Origin: a bacterium
GTDB lineage: Bacteria > Sysuimicrobiota > Sysuimicrobiia > Sysuimicrobiales > Thermofontiviventaceae
Assembly (NCBI GenBank): GCA_030550015.1
Contig: JAUQQG010000119.1
Location: forward strand, 1-43,826
DNA: 43,826 nucleotides
Reading direction: 5' to 3'
The position numbers and the translations under genes were made by a program. The notes beneath the pieces are model-generated. The model worked only from the letters and a program-made list of their open reading frames with translations. It did no database searches and was not told the origin of the DNA. The stretch's first letter is position 1. The number at the start of each line of letters is the position of its first letter. Below, in pieces: positions 32,420 through 40,187 of this stretch.

Positions 32420-33145
32420 GTGGAAAAAGGCGTCCTCGGCCCAGTGCGGAAGACAAAGGTCTACGAAGAGGTCGCGAGCCGCATCCAGCGCCTCATCCTC
32501 GAAGGACGCCTGAAACCTGGGGATTACCTCCCTCCAGAACGCGAGCTCGCGGAGGTGTTCGGGGTCAGCAGGACCTCGATACGTGATGCGATCCGGGTTC
32601 TGGAACTTCTAGGGCTCGTCGAACCCCGCCACGGTGAAGGAACCCTCATCAAAGAAGTCTCCCCGGATATCCTCACCGCCCCTCTGACAACAATCCTGAC
32701 TGCGAAGAAGGCGCTCCTCGCTGAATTGCTGGAAGTCCGGAAGATGTTCGAGCCCAATGTAGCCCGGTATGCTGCCTTGCGGGCGTCTCCGGAGGAGATC
32801 GAGAAGCTCCAATCCATCGTTGCTCGTCAGGAGGAGAAGGTCCAGAGGGGGGAGGTGGCCATTGAGGAGGACGACGAATTCCACTACACCATCGCCAAGG
32901 CCAGCAGGAACCAAGTAACCCTTCGGGTTGTGGACGTCCTGATGGATCTCCTGCGGGAAAGCCGGGAACGAGCCCTGCAGATCGAGGGACGGCCCGCCCG
33001 CTCCCTCCAAGGCCACAAGCGTATCCTTCAGGCGATCCAGAGGAGGGACGGGGAAGCTGCCGCAGAGGCGATGTTCAAGCACATTGAGGAGATTGAAGAG
33101 ATCCTCCTTGGGACACCAGTCCTCCAGGAAGTGGAAAGCAGGTAA
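32420..33145 (+). CDS. FadR-subfamily GntR transcriptional regulator, likely controlling oxalate genes
   Basis: 241 residues: winged helix (about 15-80, LKPGDYLPPERELAEVFGVSRTSIRDAIRVLE) and FCD domain with metal residues (EDDEFHYTIAKASRN, LQGHKR, FKHIEE). I chose GTG at 32420, which has GAGGAG upstream; the open frame runs back to 32222 but that part carries the promoter and palindrome. It lies 77 bp before the oxidoreductase operon in the same direction. FCD proteins bind small carboxylates through a metal, so oxalate or glyoxylate is a plausible effector. Confidence 0.92.
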   Translation: MEKGVLGPVRKTKVYEEVASRIQRLILEGRLKPGDYLPPERELAEVFGVSRTSIRDAIRVLELLGLVEPRHGEGTLIKEVSPDILTAPLTTILTAKKALLAELLEVRKMFEPNVARYAALRASPEEIEKLQSIVARQEEKVQRGEVAIEEDDEFHYTIAKASRNQVTLRVVDVLMDLLRESRERALQIEGRPARSLQGHKRILQAIQRRDGEAAAEAMFKHIEEIEEILLGTPVLQEVESR

Positions 33146-33222
33146 GGAAAGGGTTAAGTGCGTTGCAGCGTCCCCAAGCATGGCAGGAGAAGGTTCTGAG
33201 ATAGGCAGAAGGGAGGAGATCT

Positions 33223-34371
33223 ATGGAGAGGTCCTATGCAGTAGAGATCGTGTACCGCGGCATCTTCCAGAAGAACCTGGCCAAGAACATCGCCCGGGGA
33301 ATTGTTCTTGCGGCCCGGCGGGAAGGGAAGGTGGGGATCGCCTTCGGCCGTTACGGCGATTCCCCAGAACGCAACGGGATCCCGGCGAAGCAATTCGCCA
33401 TCGTGGCGCCCAACGAGGAGATCCTCCAAGAGAGCATGGCTCAATACGAGCCCAAAGAAGTAGACGTCACCATCGTCCTCGATGATACCCTGTGTAAAGG
33501 GGTGGAGTCTTGGGCGTGGTATGGTCTGCAGCCCATTAACAAACTCCTCAAACCCGGGGGGACTCTGATCGTGACTTCCCTCCTTGAACCAGATGAGCTG
33601 ATCAAATTCATCCACCGCAAGCCCTACGAATACAACCTCGCCATCGTGAAAGGAGCTGCGAGCTTCTCTGGTCTCTGGGTCTACAAGGACGACCATACCG
33701 ACGTCCGGGTGCTGGGAGCCGTGGCTAGAGTAGCACCAGAGATGGTCTCCCTGGGCTCCATCCAGCAGATGATCCTCCGCGAATGGAAGAACGAGCTCAA
33801 GGCTACATCCGCTGAGAAGTCCTACAGCCGCATCACCATGCGGAAGGTTCTTCCTCATGAGGGGAACCCCGAGGAGCCGTACTCTTTTGTATTGCCGAGA
33901 TGGTACGAGATGCGCGAAGGGATCGCCATCCCTGCCATCCCCGTGGGAGGAAAGTATAACGAGGAGGGCGGGTTCGCTGCTACCCCCAACCCCTATTTCA
34001 AGAAGTTCAGCACCCGTACGATGCGCCCCGTGGTGGATTTCGACAAGTGCGTCAAGTGCACACTCTGCTGGCTGCAGTGCCCCGATACATGCTACAACGT
34101 CACCCCCGACGGGTACTACGATGTGAACCTGGATACCTGCTGCGGGTGCGGGGTTTGTGAAGCGGTCTGCCCTGTGGATGGGTGCATCACGATGATCCAT
34201 GAGACGAACTTCACCGACCACAAGAGCCAGTGGAAGATGTGGAAGCAGGACAAGCAGGCCTACGCCAAGTGGGTGGACGAGCTGCGGAGGTCTCGGCCGC
34301 CGCGGTCCCATGGCTTCCAGTACCGTGGCCAATACGAGAAAGAGCTGGCGAGCATCGCTGAAGAAAGGTGA
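33223..34371 (+). CDS. Oxalate oxidoreductase, fused gamma/delta-type subunit (2-oxoacid:ferredoxin oxidoreductase family)
   Basis: 382 residues. The N-terminal gamma (POR) domain covers about 1-190, a linker about 195-270, and a ferredoxin domain about 270-330 binds two [4Fe-4S] clusters: C276-C279-C282-C286 and C306-C309-C312-C316. Archaeal-type pyruvate:ferredoxin oxidoreductases keep gamma and delta as separate chains. The fused arrangement with separate alpha and beta chains is that of oxalate oxidoreductase (delta-alpha-beta). This subunit carries electrons from the TPP site to ferredoxin. The ATG follows GGGAGGAG. The linker and C-terminal tail are longer than a minimal fusion would need. 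Confidence 0.88.
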   Translation: MERSYAVEIVYRGIFQKNLAKNIARGIVLAARREGKVGIAFGRYGDSPERNGIPAKQFAIVAPNEEILQESMAQYEPKEVDVTIVLDDTLCKGVESWAWYGLQPINKLLKPGGTLIVTSLLEPDELIKFIHRKPYEYNLAIVKGAASFSGLWVYKDDHTDVRVLGAVARVAPEMVSLGSIQQMILREWKNELKATSAEKSYSRITMRKVLPHEGNPEEPYSFVLPRWYEMREGIAIPAIPVGGKYNEEGGFAATPNPYFKKFSTRTMRPVVDFDKCVKCTLCWLQCPDTCYNVTPDGYYDVNLDTCCGCGVCEAVCPVDGCITMIHETNFTDHKSQWKMWKQDKQAYAKWVDELRRSRPPRSHGFQYRGQYEKELASIAEER

Positions 34372-34462
34372 AGGGATCGGAGGCGGGCCTTCTGTGCCTG
34401 CCTTCCAGGACAAAGGAACAAGCGAACAACGCGACAGGTGAGGATGAGGAGGGAGAGCTGGG

Positions 34463-35689
34463 ATGGATGTACCGGAGACAGTGGTACTTGAGCAGGAGCA
34501 GGAAGAGGAGGCACTGATTAGTGGAAGCGAGGCCATCGCCGTGGCCTGCAAGCTCGCTGATGTTGACGTGATCACCGCTTACCCGATCCGTCCCTACGAT
34601 ACCGTGATGCAGTACGTGGCCAAGCTCGTGGCGAACGGGGAGCTCGACTGCGAGTACATCGTGGCGGAGAGCGAGCACTCCCAGTTCGAGATCGTCAAGC
34701 ATGCCGCAGCGGTAGGTGCACGCGTGTTTTGCGGGTCGAGTGGGGTGGGCTGGATGTACGCTTTCGAGGCCCTCACCGTGACGCCGGCGCTCCGGCTTCC
34801 CGTCGTGGCCATGGTAGGGAACCGCGCGCTCGACGATCCGGGCGCGTTCGGCGTCGAACACAACGACGCCCTGGCGGTGCGGGACTTGGGTTGGATGCTG
34901 GTCTGGGTGGATACCGCGCAGGAAGCCCTGGATACCGCGCTCATCGCGTGGCGGGTGGCTGAGGACCGACGAGTTTTTCTCCCGTGCGCCATCGGGTGTG
35001 ATGGGGCCTTCCTCACGCACTCGCAATCCCTGGTCAGGATCCCTCCCAAGTCGAAGGTGCAGAAATTCCTCCCCCGGTATGACCGGGGTGACCTCCTCCT
35101 GCACCCAGACAACCCCATCACCATTGCCCCTCAGGTGAACGAGGACTGGCTTATGGAGATCCGCAAGCAGACCGACGAGGCTATGCGGAGGGCTAAAGGA
35201 GTGATCGAGGAGGCCTACCGGGACTTCGAGAACACCTTCGGCCGGGTGTATGGGAATCCTTTCTTCGAAGAGTACCAGACGGAGGACGCTGAAGTCGTCC
35301 TCGTGGGGATGGGGACTCTTTCCATGCCGGTGAAGGTGGCCGTGCGCCAGATGCGCCAGAAGGGTAAGAAAGTAGGGTTCGTGCGCATCCGCTGGTTCCG
35401 CCCCATGGCCACCCAGGAACTTCAGGCGTGCCTCTCCCGGTTCAAGGCGGTTGGGGTGATTGACAGGGACTTCTCCCTTGGCAGTCCGTACATGAGTGGA
35501 GTACTGGCCAACGATATTCGGTCTGTGCTCTATTCTGCCTCGGCGAGACCCGCCGTCGTGGGGTTCATCTGCGGGCTCGGCGGGCGGGAGGTCACTGTTC
35601 CTGATGTGCGGCAGATGGTGGAGATTCTGGAAAAGGCAGCCTCAGGAGAGCCTGTGGAGCCGACCTACTGGATCGGTCTCCGCGAGTAA
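34463..35689 (+). CDS. Oxalate oxidoreductase alpha subunit
   Basis: 408 residues, the POR N-terminal (pyrimidine-binding) domain plus transketolase-C-like domain of 2-oxoacid:ferredoxin oxidoreductases. The usual YPITP motif is YPIRP here, with R43 in the place of the Thr. A second region reads NRALDDPGAF with R121, D124 and F129. In the Moorella enzyme the oxalate-binding residues are, as I recall, Arg31, Arg109, Asp112 and Phe117. The spacings (78, 3 and 5 residues) are identical here with an offset of 12. This marks oxalate, not pyruvate, as substrate: oxalate to two CO2 with reduction of ferredoxin. The ATG follows GAGGAGGGAGAGC. Confidence 0.88.
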   Translation: MDVPETVVLEQEQEEEALISGSEAIAVACKLADVDVITAYPIRPYDTVMQYVAKLVANGELDCEYIVAESEHSQFEIVKHAAAVGARVFCGSSGVGWMYAFEALTVTPALRLPVVAMVGNRALDDPGAFGVEHNDALAVRDLGWMLVWVDTAQEALDTALIAWRVAEDRRVFLPCAIGCDGAFLTHSQSLVRIPPKSKVQKFLPRYDRGDLLLHPDNPITIAPQVNEDWLMEIRKQTDEAMRRAKGVIEEAYRDFENTFGRVYGNPFFEEYQTEDAEVVLVGMGTLSMPVKVAVRQMRQKGKKVGFVRIRWFRPMATQELQACLSRFKAVGVIDRDFSLGSPYMSGVLANDIRSVLYSASARPAVVGFICGLGGREVTVPDVRQMVEILEKAASGEPVEPTYWIGLRE

Positions 35690-35735
35690 GGAGATGCGTC
35701 ATGCCCCTAAGGGGAATCCGTGAGGGAGGGAGATC

Positions 35736-36749
35736 ATGAGCACGCAAACGCAGGTTTTGGAACCCTTCAAAGGTGTGAAAAAGGTCCCGCTGGAGGAGTA
35801 CTTCACCGCAGGTCACAGGACCTGCCAGGGGTGCGAATCGGCCCTGGTGATGAAGCTCATGGTGAAGGCTGCCGGGCCGAGAACGATTGTGCTCGGAAGC
35901 ACCGGATGCATGTACGTGGCCAACACCACATACTACAGCACCTCCTGGGTCGTCCCATGGATGCACACCCAGTTAGGTTCTTCAGGTTCCGCAGCCCTGG
36001 GGACCGCTGCAGGGCTCAAGGCGCTCATGCGCAAGGGGAAGATCAAGGAAGAGCCGATCAACGTCATCGCCTTCTGCGGAGACGGTGGTGGCGCAGACAT
36101 GGGGCTCTCTGCGATCTCCGCAGCGCTCACCCACAGCGAATACAATTTCCTGATCCTGCTCTACGACAACGAGTCCTATGCCAACACCGATATCCAAGTC
36201 TCCGGCCTGACCCCCTGGGGCGCGCACACCACCTTCAGTCCTCCAGGCTCCATGCGCCGCATCCTGCACCGCCGCTGGAAGAAGAACGTGGCTGGTATGC
36301 TCGCTGCAGGTCACCCAGAGTGTCGGTACGTTGCCACAGTGTGCGCGTCTTACGCGGTGGACATGATGAACAAGGTACGGAAGGCGCTCTCCATCGGTGG
36401 CCCCACTTTCATCCACTCCATCGATCCATGCCCCAAGGGTTGGGACTACGACCCGATGCTCTCCCATGAACTTGGGGAGCTAGCTGTCCTCACAGGGGTC
36501 TGGCCTCTCTATGAGGTCGAGAACGGTGTCCTTAAGCTCTACGGGAAGACCAAGGCCATTGCCGAAGGGAGACAGAAGCGCTTGCCCGTGCGGGAGTACT
36601 TGCTCCGGCAGGGTAGGTTCGCTCACTTCACCGATGAGGATATCGAGTACTTCCAGTCCAAGATCGATGAGATGTGGGAGAAGTGGCTCATCCCCGGGGT
36701 GATCCCTTTCCGGAAGGAACTCGAGAAGGAGCTGGAGAAGGAGGAGTAG
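35736..36749 (+). CDS. Oxalate oxidoreductase beta subunit (TPP-binding)
   Basis: 337 residues of the TPP-binding beta chain of 2-oxoacid:ferredoxin oxidoreductases. TPP/Mg motif is G115-D116-G117-G-G-A-D to N145 (YDNESYANTDIQ). Cluster cysteines are C30 and C33 (CQGC), C58 (GSTGCMY) and C232 (SIDPCPKGW), which is the pattern for the proximal [4Fe-4S] cluster. A C-terminal extension (about 255-337) ends in a Glu/Lys-rich helix. With the two genes before it, it completes the heterotrimer. The ATG has GAGGGAGATC upstream and lies 46 bp after alpha. Confidence 0.9.
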   Translation: MSTQTQVLEPFKGVKKVPLEEYFTAGHRTCQGCESALVMKLMVKAAGPRTIVLGSTGCMYVANTTYYSTSWVVPWMHTQLGSSGSAALGTAAGLKALMRKGKIKEEPINVIAFCGDGGGADMGLSAISAALTHSEYNFLILLYDNESYANTDIQVSGLTPWGAHTTFSPPGSMRRILHRRWKKNVAGMLAAGHPECRYVATVCASYAVDMMNKVRKALSIGGPTFIHSIDPCPKGWDYDPMLSHELGELAVLTGVWPLYEVENGVLKLYGKTKAIAEGRQKRLPVREYLLRQGRFAHFTDEDIEYFQSKIDEMWEKWLIPGVIPFRKELEKELEKEE

Positions 36750-36750
36750 A

Positions 36751-36784
36751 GAGGTCGGATATTGTATCAAAAAGCTACGACCTC
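36751..36784 (+). terminator. Stem-loop directly after the oxalate oxidoreductase operon
   Basis: GAGGTCG (36751-36757) pairs with CGACCTC (36778-36784) around a 20-base loop that contains TTGTATCAA. It begins one base after the stop codon of the beta-subunit gene. Confidence 0.4.
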
Positions 36785-36825
36785 CTATGGCGAGCGAACA
36801 CCGGGAGCATAAGCAGAGGCGACAG

Positions 36826-36855
36826 GGCGGGCTTTCCGCAAGCGGAAAGCCCGCC
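36826..36855. terminator. Perfect 13-bp stem-loop between oxidoreductase and transporter genes
   Basis: GGCGGGCTTTCCG (36826-36838) is the exact inverse complement of CGGAAAGCCCGCC (36843-36855), with a 4-base CAAG loop. This is the strongest stem in the window. A T-run (TTTTT) occurs only about 17 bases later. It lies 76 bp past the oxidoreductase and would separate its transcript from the TctCBA unit. As the stem is symmetrical it could work in both directions. Confidence 0.65.
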
Positions 36856-36897
36856 TATGTACTAATGATAGCTTTTTCTTGATTATCTTGAAAAACC

Positions 36898-36925
36898 CGG
36901 TGTACTGGAGTTCTCGGTGTACCGG
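36898..36925 (+). promoter_or_regulatory. Tandem direct repeats CGGTGTACYGG upstream of TctC
   Basis: CGGTGTACTGG (36898-36908) and CGGTGTACCGG (36915-36925) differ at one base and start 17 bp apart. They lie 29 to 56 bp before the TctC start codon, so they would be within the promoter or leader and may be activator or repressor sites. No other copy was noticed. Confidence 0.4.
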
Positions 36926-36953
36926 GGAAATCCAGGGCAGGGGGGTGGATAAA

Positions 36954-37979
36954 TTGAAAGGAGCACGACGCTGGGCTCGCCGGGGCCTTATTTTGGCCCT
37001 CGGCGCGATCTTCCTTCTCTCCACGGGGACTCGACTGATCGATGCGGCCCCGACCTTTTCCCCGACGCGACCCATTGAGTGGGTGATCCCTGCGGGGACC
37101 GGCGGCGGTGCAGATCAGCAAGCCCGCTTCATGGCCCCGCTCATCGCCAAGTACAAGCTTTCGCCTCAGCCGCTCATCCCAGTCAATCGCCCTGCAGGCG
37201 CAGGTGCCCAGGGTTTCCTGTACATGCTCGAGCGGACTGGGAGCCCGCACATCATCCTCATTACGCTCGATAACCTCTTCACCACGCCGCTTGTCCAGGT
37301 GCTGAAGAAGCCCGATGGTTCGCGGTTCACCTGGCGGGATATGACCCCTATCGCCCGGCTCCTGCTCGATAACTTCGCCCTCACCGTCCGCTGTGACCGG
37401 GGGTGGAAGACGGTGGCAGACTTCAAGAAAGCCGTAGAGTCTGCTCCACCTGGGACCTTCAAGATGTCCGGGACAGGCTCCAAGCAGGAGGACGAGATCA
37501 TCATGGTCCTCCTCGAGCAGACGTGGAAGGTGGACTTCACCTACGTTCCCTTCCCAGGGGGAGGAGCGGTGGCCGCGGCGGTAGTTGGCGGGCAGACCGA
37601 TTTCAGCGTGAACAACCCCTTGGAGATGGTCGGGCACTGGGACGCGGGGAGGCTGTGTCCCCTCGCTGTGTTCGCATCGAAACGGATCCCCTTCGGGAAG
37701 TGGAAGGACATCCCGACGATGAAAGAGCTGGGGTATCCCATTGAATACCAGATGCTCCGCGGAATCTTCGGCCCGCCCCAGATGCCGAAAGAGGCGGTGG
37801 CCTGGTACCAGGACCTCTTCCGCAAGCTCCTGGACACGCCAGAGATGAAGGACTTCATCGAAAGAGGGGCCTTCGACGAGGCCTTCCTCACCGGGCCAGC
37901 GTTTGAGCGGTGGCTCGAAGAAAAGGAACGGACAATCCGGAACCTGATGATCAAGGGTGGATTGATCCCTAAGTCCTAA
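36954..37979 (+). CDS. Tripartite tricarboxylate transporter substrate-binding protein (TctC/Bug family)
   Basis: 341 residues: signal peptide (about 1-33, ending RLIDAAP, no lipobox Cys), then a Bug/TctC domain with blocks PIEWVIPAGTGGGADQQARFMAPLI, GAGAQGFLYML and GGGAVAAAVVGGQTDFSVNN. Bug proteins bind small carboxylates in the periplasm through two water-mediated contacts, and known ligands include citrate, glutamate and aromatic acids. I chose TTG at 36954, with GGGGGG 8 bases upstream; the open frame reaches back to 36879. Placed right after the oxalate oxidoreductase, oxalate is the obvious candidate ligand, although no oxalate-specific member is known to me. Confidence 0.9.
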   Translation: MKGARRWARRGLILALGAIFLLSTGTRLIDAAPTFSPTRPIEWVIPAGTGGGADQQARFMAPLIAKYKLSPQPLIPVNRPAGAGAQGFLYMLERTGSPHIILITLDNLFTTPLVQVLKKPDGSRFTWRDMTPIARLLLDNFALTVRCDRGWKTVADFKKAVESAPPGTFKMSGTGSKQEDEIIMVLLEQTWKVDFTYVPFPGGGAVAAAVVGGQTDFSVNNPLEMVGHWDAGRLCPLAVFASKRIPFGKWKDIPTMKELGYPIEYQMLRGIFGPPQMPKEAVAWYQDLFRKLLDTPEMKDFIERGAFDEAFLTGPAFERWLEEKERTIRNLMIKGGLIPKS

Positions 37980-37984
37980 TGCAT

Positions 37985-38014
37985 GCGGGAGGAGGCGCGT
38001 AGGCCTCCTCCCGC
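37985..38014 (+). other. Intra-operon stem-loop between TctC and TctB
   Basis: A perfect 12-bp stem, GCGGGAGGAGGC (37985-37996) with GCCTCCTCCCGC (38003-38014), and a 6-base loop. It starts 5 bp past the TctC stop and ends 22 bp before TctB. Its place suggests 3'-end protection or partial termination that raises binding-protein output over the membrane subunits. Confidence 0.6.
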
Positions 38015-38036
38015 GCCAAAATTGGGAGAGAGGGAG

Positions 38037-38528
38037 ATGCGAAAGGCAGAAGCGGTGGTCGCTTCGTTATTGCTCCTCGGTGGTGGTGTTATGCTCCGCC
38101 AGGCGCTGAAGCTCCCTATTGGGTGGACGGATACCGGTCCTGGGTCAGGGTTCTTTCCTTTCTGGCTCGCTGTAGGAGTGTTGCTCTCCGGGGCAGTGAT
38201 CCTTGTCCAGAGCCTAAAGCGTCTTGCAGCCCAGGAAGGGGGAGGAGTGGATGTCCCGTTCTTGGAACGGAGGTCGGTGAAGCCTTTGCTTGCCGTCCTG
38301 CTTCCAATCGCAGGAGTTGTTGCCCTGATCGACTATTTTGGGATCTACGTGGGAGGGTTCCTCTACCTAGCCGGGTACATGCGGTTCGTAGGTCGGTTCC
38401 GCTGGCCTACGATTCTGCTCGTGAGCACCGCGATCCCATTTGTTCTCTTCTTGATCTTCGAACGCTGGTTCCTCCTTCCCATGCCCAAGGGGGTGATCCT
38501 GGAAACCCTGCTCTACGGAGGGAAGTAA
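38037..38528 (+). CDS. Tripartite tricarboxylate transporter small membrane subunit (TctB family)
   Basis: 163 residues with four predicted membrane helices (about 5-22, 40-60, 80-105 and 115-145), the usual TctB size. The GPGSGFFPFWLAVGVLLSGAVIL segment is typical of the family. The ATG at 38037 follows GGGAGAGAGGGAG; the earlier open frame covers the stem-loop. It forms the membrane part with TctA. Confidence 0.88.
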   Translation: MRKAEAVVASLLLLGGGVMLRQALKLPIGWTDTGPGSGFFPFWLAVGVLLSGAVILVQSLKRLAAQEGGGVDVPFLERRSVKPLLAVLLPIAGVVALIDYFGIYVGGFLYLAGYMRFVGRFRWPTILLVSTAIPFVLFLIFERWFLLPMPKGVILETLLYGGK

Positions 38529-38596
38529 GGACGCCGGCATAACGCTCAGACCATTGCCGGGGTCCCTGGAAATCACGGCTATTCAGGAGGCGAGCG

Positions 38597-40123
38597 ATGT
38601 CCGTCTTCAGCGATCTTTTCTACGGCCTGAGTGTTGCGGCGGCCCCGCAAAACCTCTTGGTTGCGGTGGTGGGGCTTGTCCTGGGAACGATCATCGGTGT
38701 TCTCCCGGGCCTCGGGGGGACCAACGGGGTTGCCCTCCTCCTCCCGCTGACCTTCAAGCTCTCCCCCACGGCAGCGATCATTTTGCTCTCCTCGGTATAC
38801 TGGGGAGCGATCTTCGGGGGAGCGATTACCTCCATCTTGTTCAACATCCCTGGGGAGCCCTGGTCGGTGGCCACGACATTCGACGGGCATCCCCTGGCCA
38901 AGCAGGGGAAGGCAGGGATAGCTCTCACGGCAGCGTTTACCTCCTCATTCATCGGCGCGCTGGTCGCTATTATTCTATTTACCTTCTTTGCCCCGCCCCT
39001 TGCGGAGCTCGCCCTGAAGTTCGGGCCACCCGAGAACTTCGCCGTCCTGCTCATGGCATTTGCCACGTTCACCGGGCTAGGGGGTGCGAACCCCTGGAAG
39101 ACGCTGTTCATGACGTTTTTGGGGTTGCTCCTGAGTACTGTGGGCTTCGACGTGGTGAGCGGCATGCCCCGCATGCACTTCGGGCTGACCTCGCTCCAAA
39201 GTGGCATTAGCTTCGTCGTGATTGCCATCGGTCTCTTCGGGCTTGGGGAGATCTTCCTGACGGTGGAGGAGGGGTTACGCATCGAAGGGGTTGAGGCGAG
39301 GCTCAGCTTTCGGGACATCTGGGAGACCTGGAAGATGTTTCCTCGCTACATCTGGACGATTGTGCGGGGAACGATCCTGGGGTTCTGGATCGGCGTCTTG
39401 CCAGGAACCGGGGCCACTCCTGCTTCCTTCATGTCTTACGGGCTGGCCAAGCAGTTCAGCAGGCATCCTGAGCGGTTTGGCAAGGGAGAGGTTGAAGGGG
39501 TCGTTGCTCCTGAGACCGCCGCGCATGCTGCCGGGATCGGTGCCCTCCTGCCTATGGTCACGCTTGGAATCCCCGGTTCCCCGACGGCGGCGGTGATGCT
39601 CGCAGGTTTCTTCATCTGGGGGCTGAACCCAGGGCCGCTCCTGTTCAAGGAGCAACGGGAGTTTGTGTGGGGTTTGATCGGCTCCATGTATCTGGCCAAT
39701 GTGATCGGGGTGATACTTGTTCTCACCCTCGTCCCCGTGTTCGCGTCGATCAACCGGATCCCGTTTGGGATCCTGGCACCGCTTATTGTGATCCTTTCTT
39801 CCATCGGGGCTTACGCGGTGAACAACCAAGTGCTTGACCTCTGGATCATGCTCGGATCAGGGGTGGCTGGGTATGTCTTCAAGAAACTGGGTTACCCGCT
39901 GGCCCCCCTCGTGGTTGCCCTTGTCCTTGGGGACATGACCGAACAAGCAATGCGTCAAGCCCTCATCATGGGCCATGGCTCACCCGCTATCTTCTTCACC
40001 CGCCCCATCTCAGCGGTGTTCATGGCGGCCTCTCTCTTCCTCTTCCTCCTGCCGCTGATCCGGATGGTCTGGATCAAGCTGCGGCCAAAGCAGCCTGAGG
40101 CTGAACCTGTGGAGGTGGTGTAG
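38597..40123 (+). CDS. Tripartite tricarboxylate transporter large membrane subunit (TctA family)
   Basis: 508 residues, about 12 membrane helices. The signature glycine-rich blocks are present: VGLVLGTIIGVLPGLGGTNGVALLLPLTF near the N-terminus and, mid-protein, GFWIGVLPGTGATPASFMSYGLAK, the internal repeat of the family. It is the ion-driven transport channel. The ATG follows CAGGAGGCGAGCG. It lies 68 bp after TctB and ends the tripartite unit. Confidence 0.94.
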   Translation: MSVFSDLFYGLSVAAAPQNLLVAVVGLVLGTIIGVLPGLGGTNGVALLLPLTFKLSPTAAIILLSSVYWGAIFGGAITSILFNIPGEPWSVATTFDGHPLAKQGKAGIALTAAFTSSFIGALVAIILFTFFAPPLAELALKFGPPENFAVLLMAFATFTGLGGANPWKTLFMTFLGLLLSTVGFDVVSGMPRMHFGLTSLQSGISFVVIAIGLFGLGEIFLTVEEGLRIEGVEARLSFRDIWETWKMFPRYIWTIVRGTILGFWIGVLPGTGATPASFMSYGLAKQFSRHPERFGKGEVEGVVAPETAAHAAGIGALLPMVTLGIPGSPTAAVMLAGFFIWGLNPGPLLFKEQREFVWGLIGSMYLANVIGVILVLTLVPVFASINRIPFGILAPLIVILSSIGAYAVNNQVLDLWIMLGSGVAGYVFKKLGYPLAPLVVALVLGDMTEQAMRQALIMGHGSPAIFFTRPISAVFMAASLFLFLLPLIRMVWIKLRPKQPEAEPVEVV

Positions 40124-40187
40124 TTTCGAAACGCTCCCTATTGCCTCACCCCCTGGTCTTTGGTAGGGTTTGTGGTGGGGTTAGCTC

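Noticed and set aside
33154-34575. 473-codon open frame on the minus strand opposite the oxidoreductase genes
   Set aside because: It is the antisense shadow of two well-supported genes, has low-complexity Pro/Ser/His-rich composition and no recognisable domain.
33223-36749. Assignment as pyruvate:ferredoxin oxidoreductase
   Set aside because: The Thr of YPITP is replaced by Arg, and the R/D/F residues match the oxalate enzyme at the exact spacing; the fused gamma/delta chain also fits oxalate oxidoreductase better.
36751-36953. Small RNA or riboswitch between the oxidoreductase and TctC
   Set aside because: Two simple hairpins and a direct repeat are visible, but no conserved riboswitch core; terminator plus regulatory sites explain the region.
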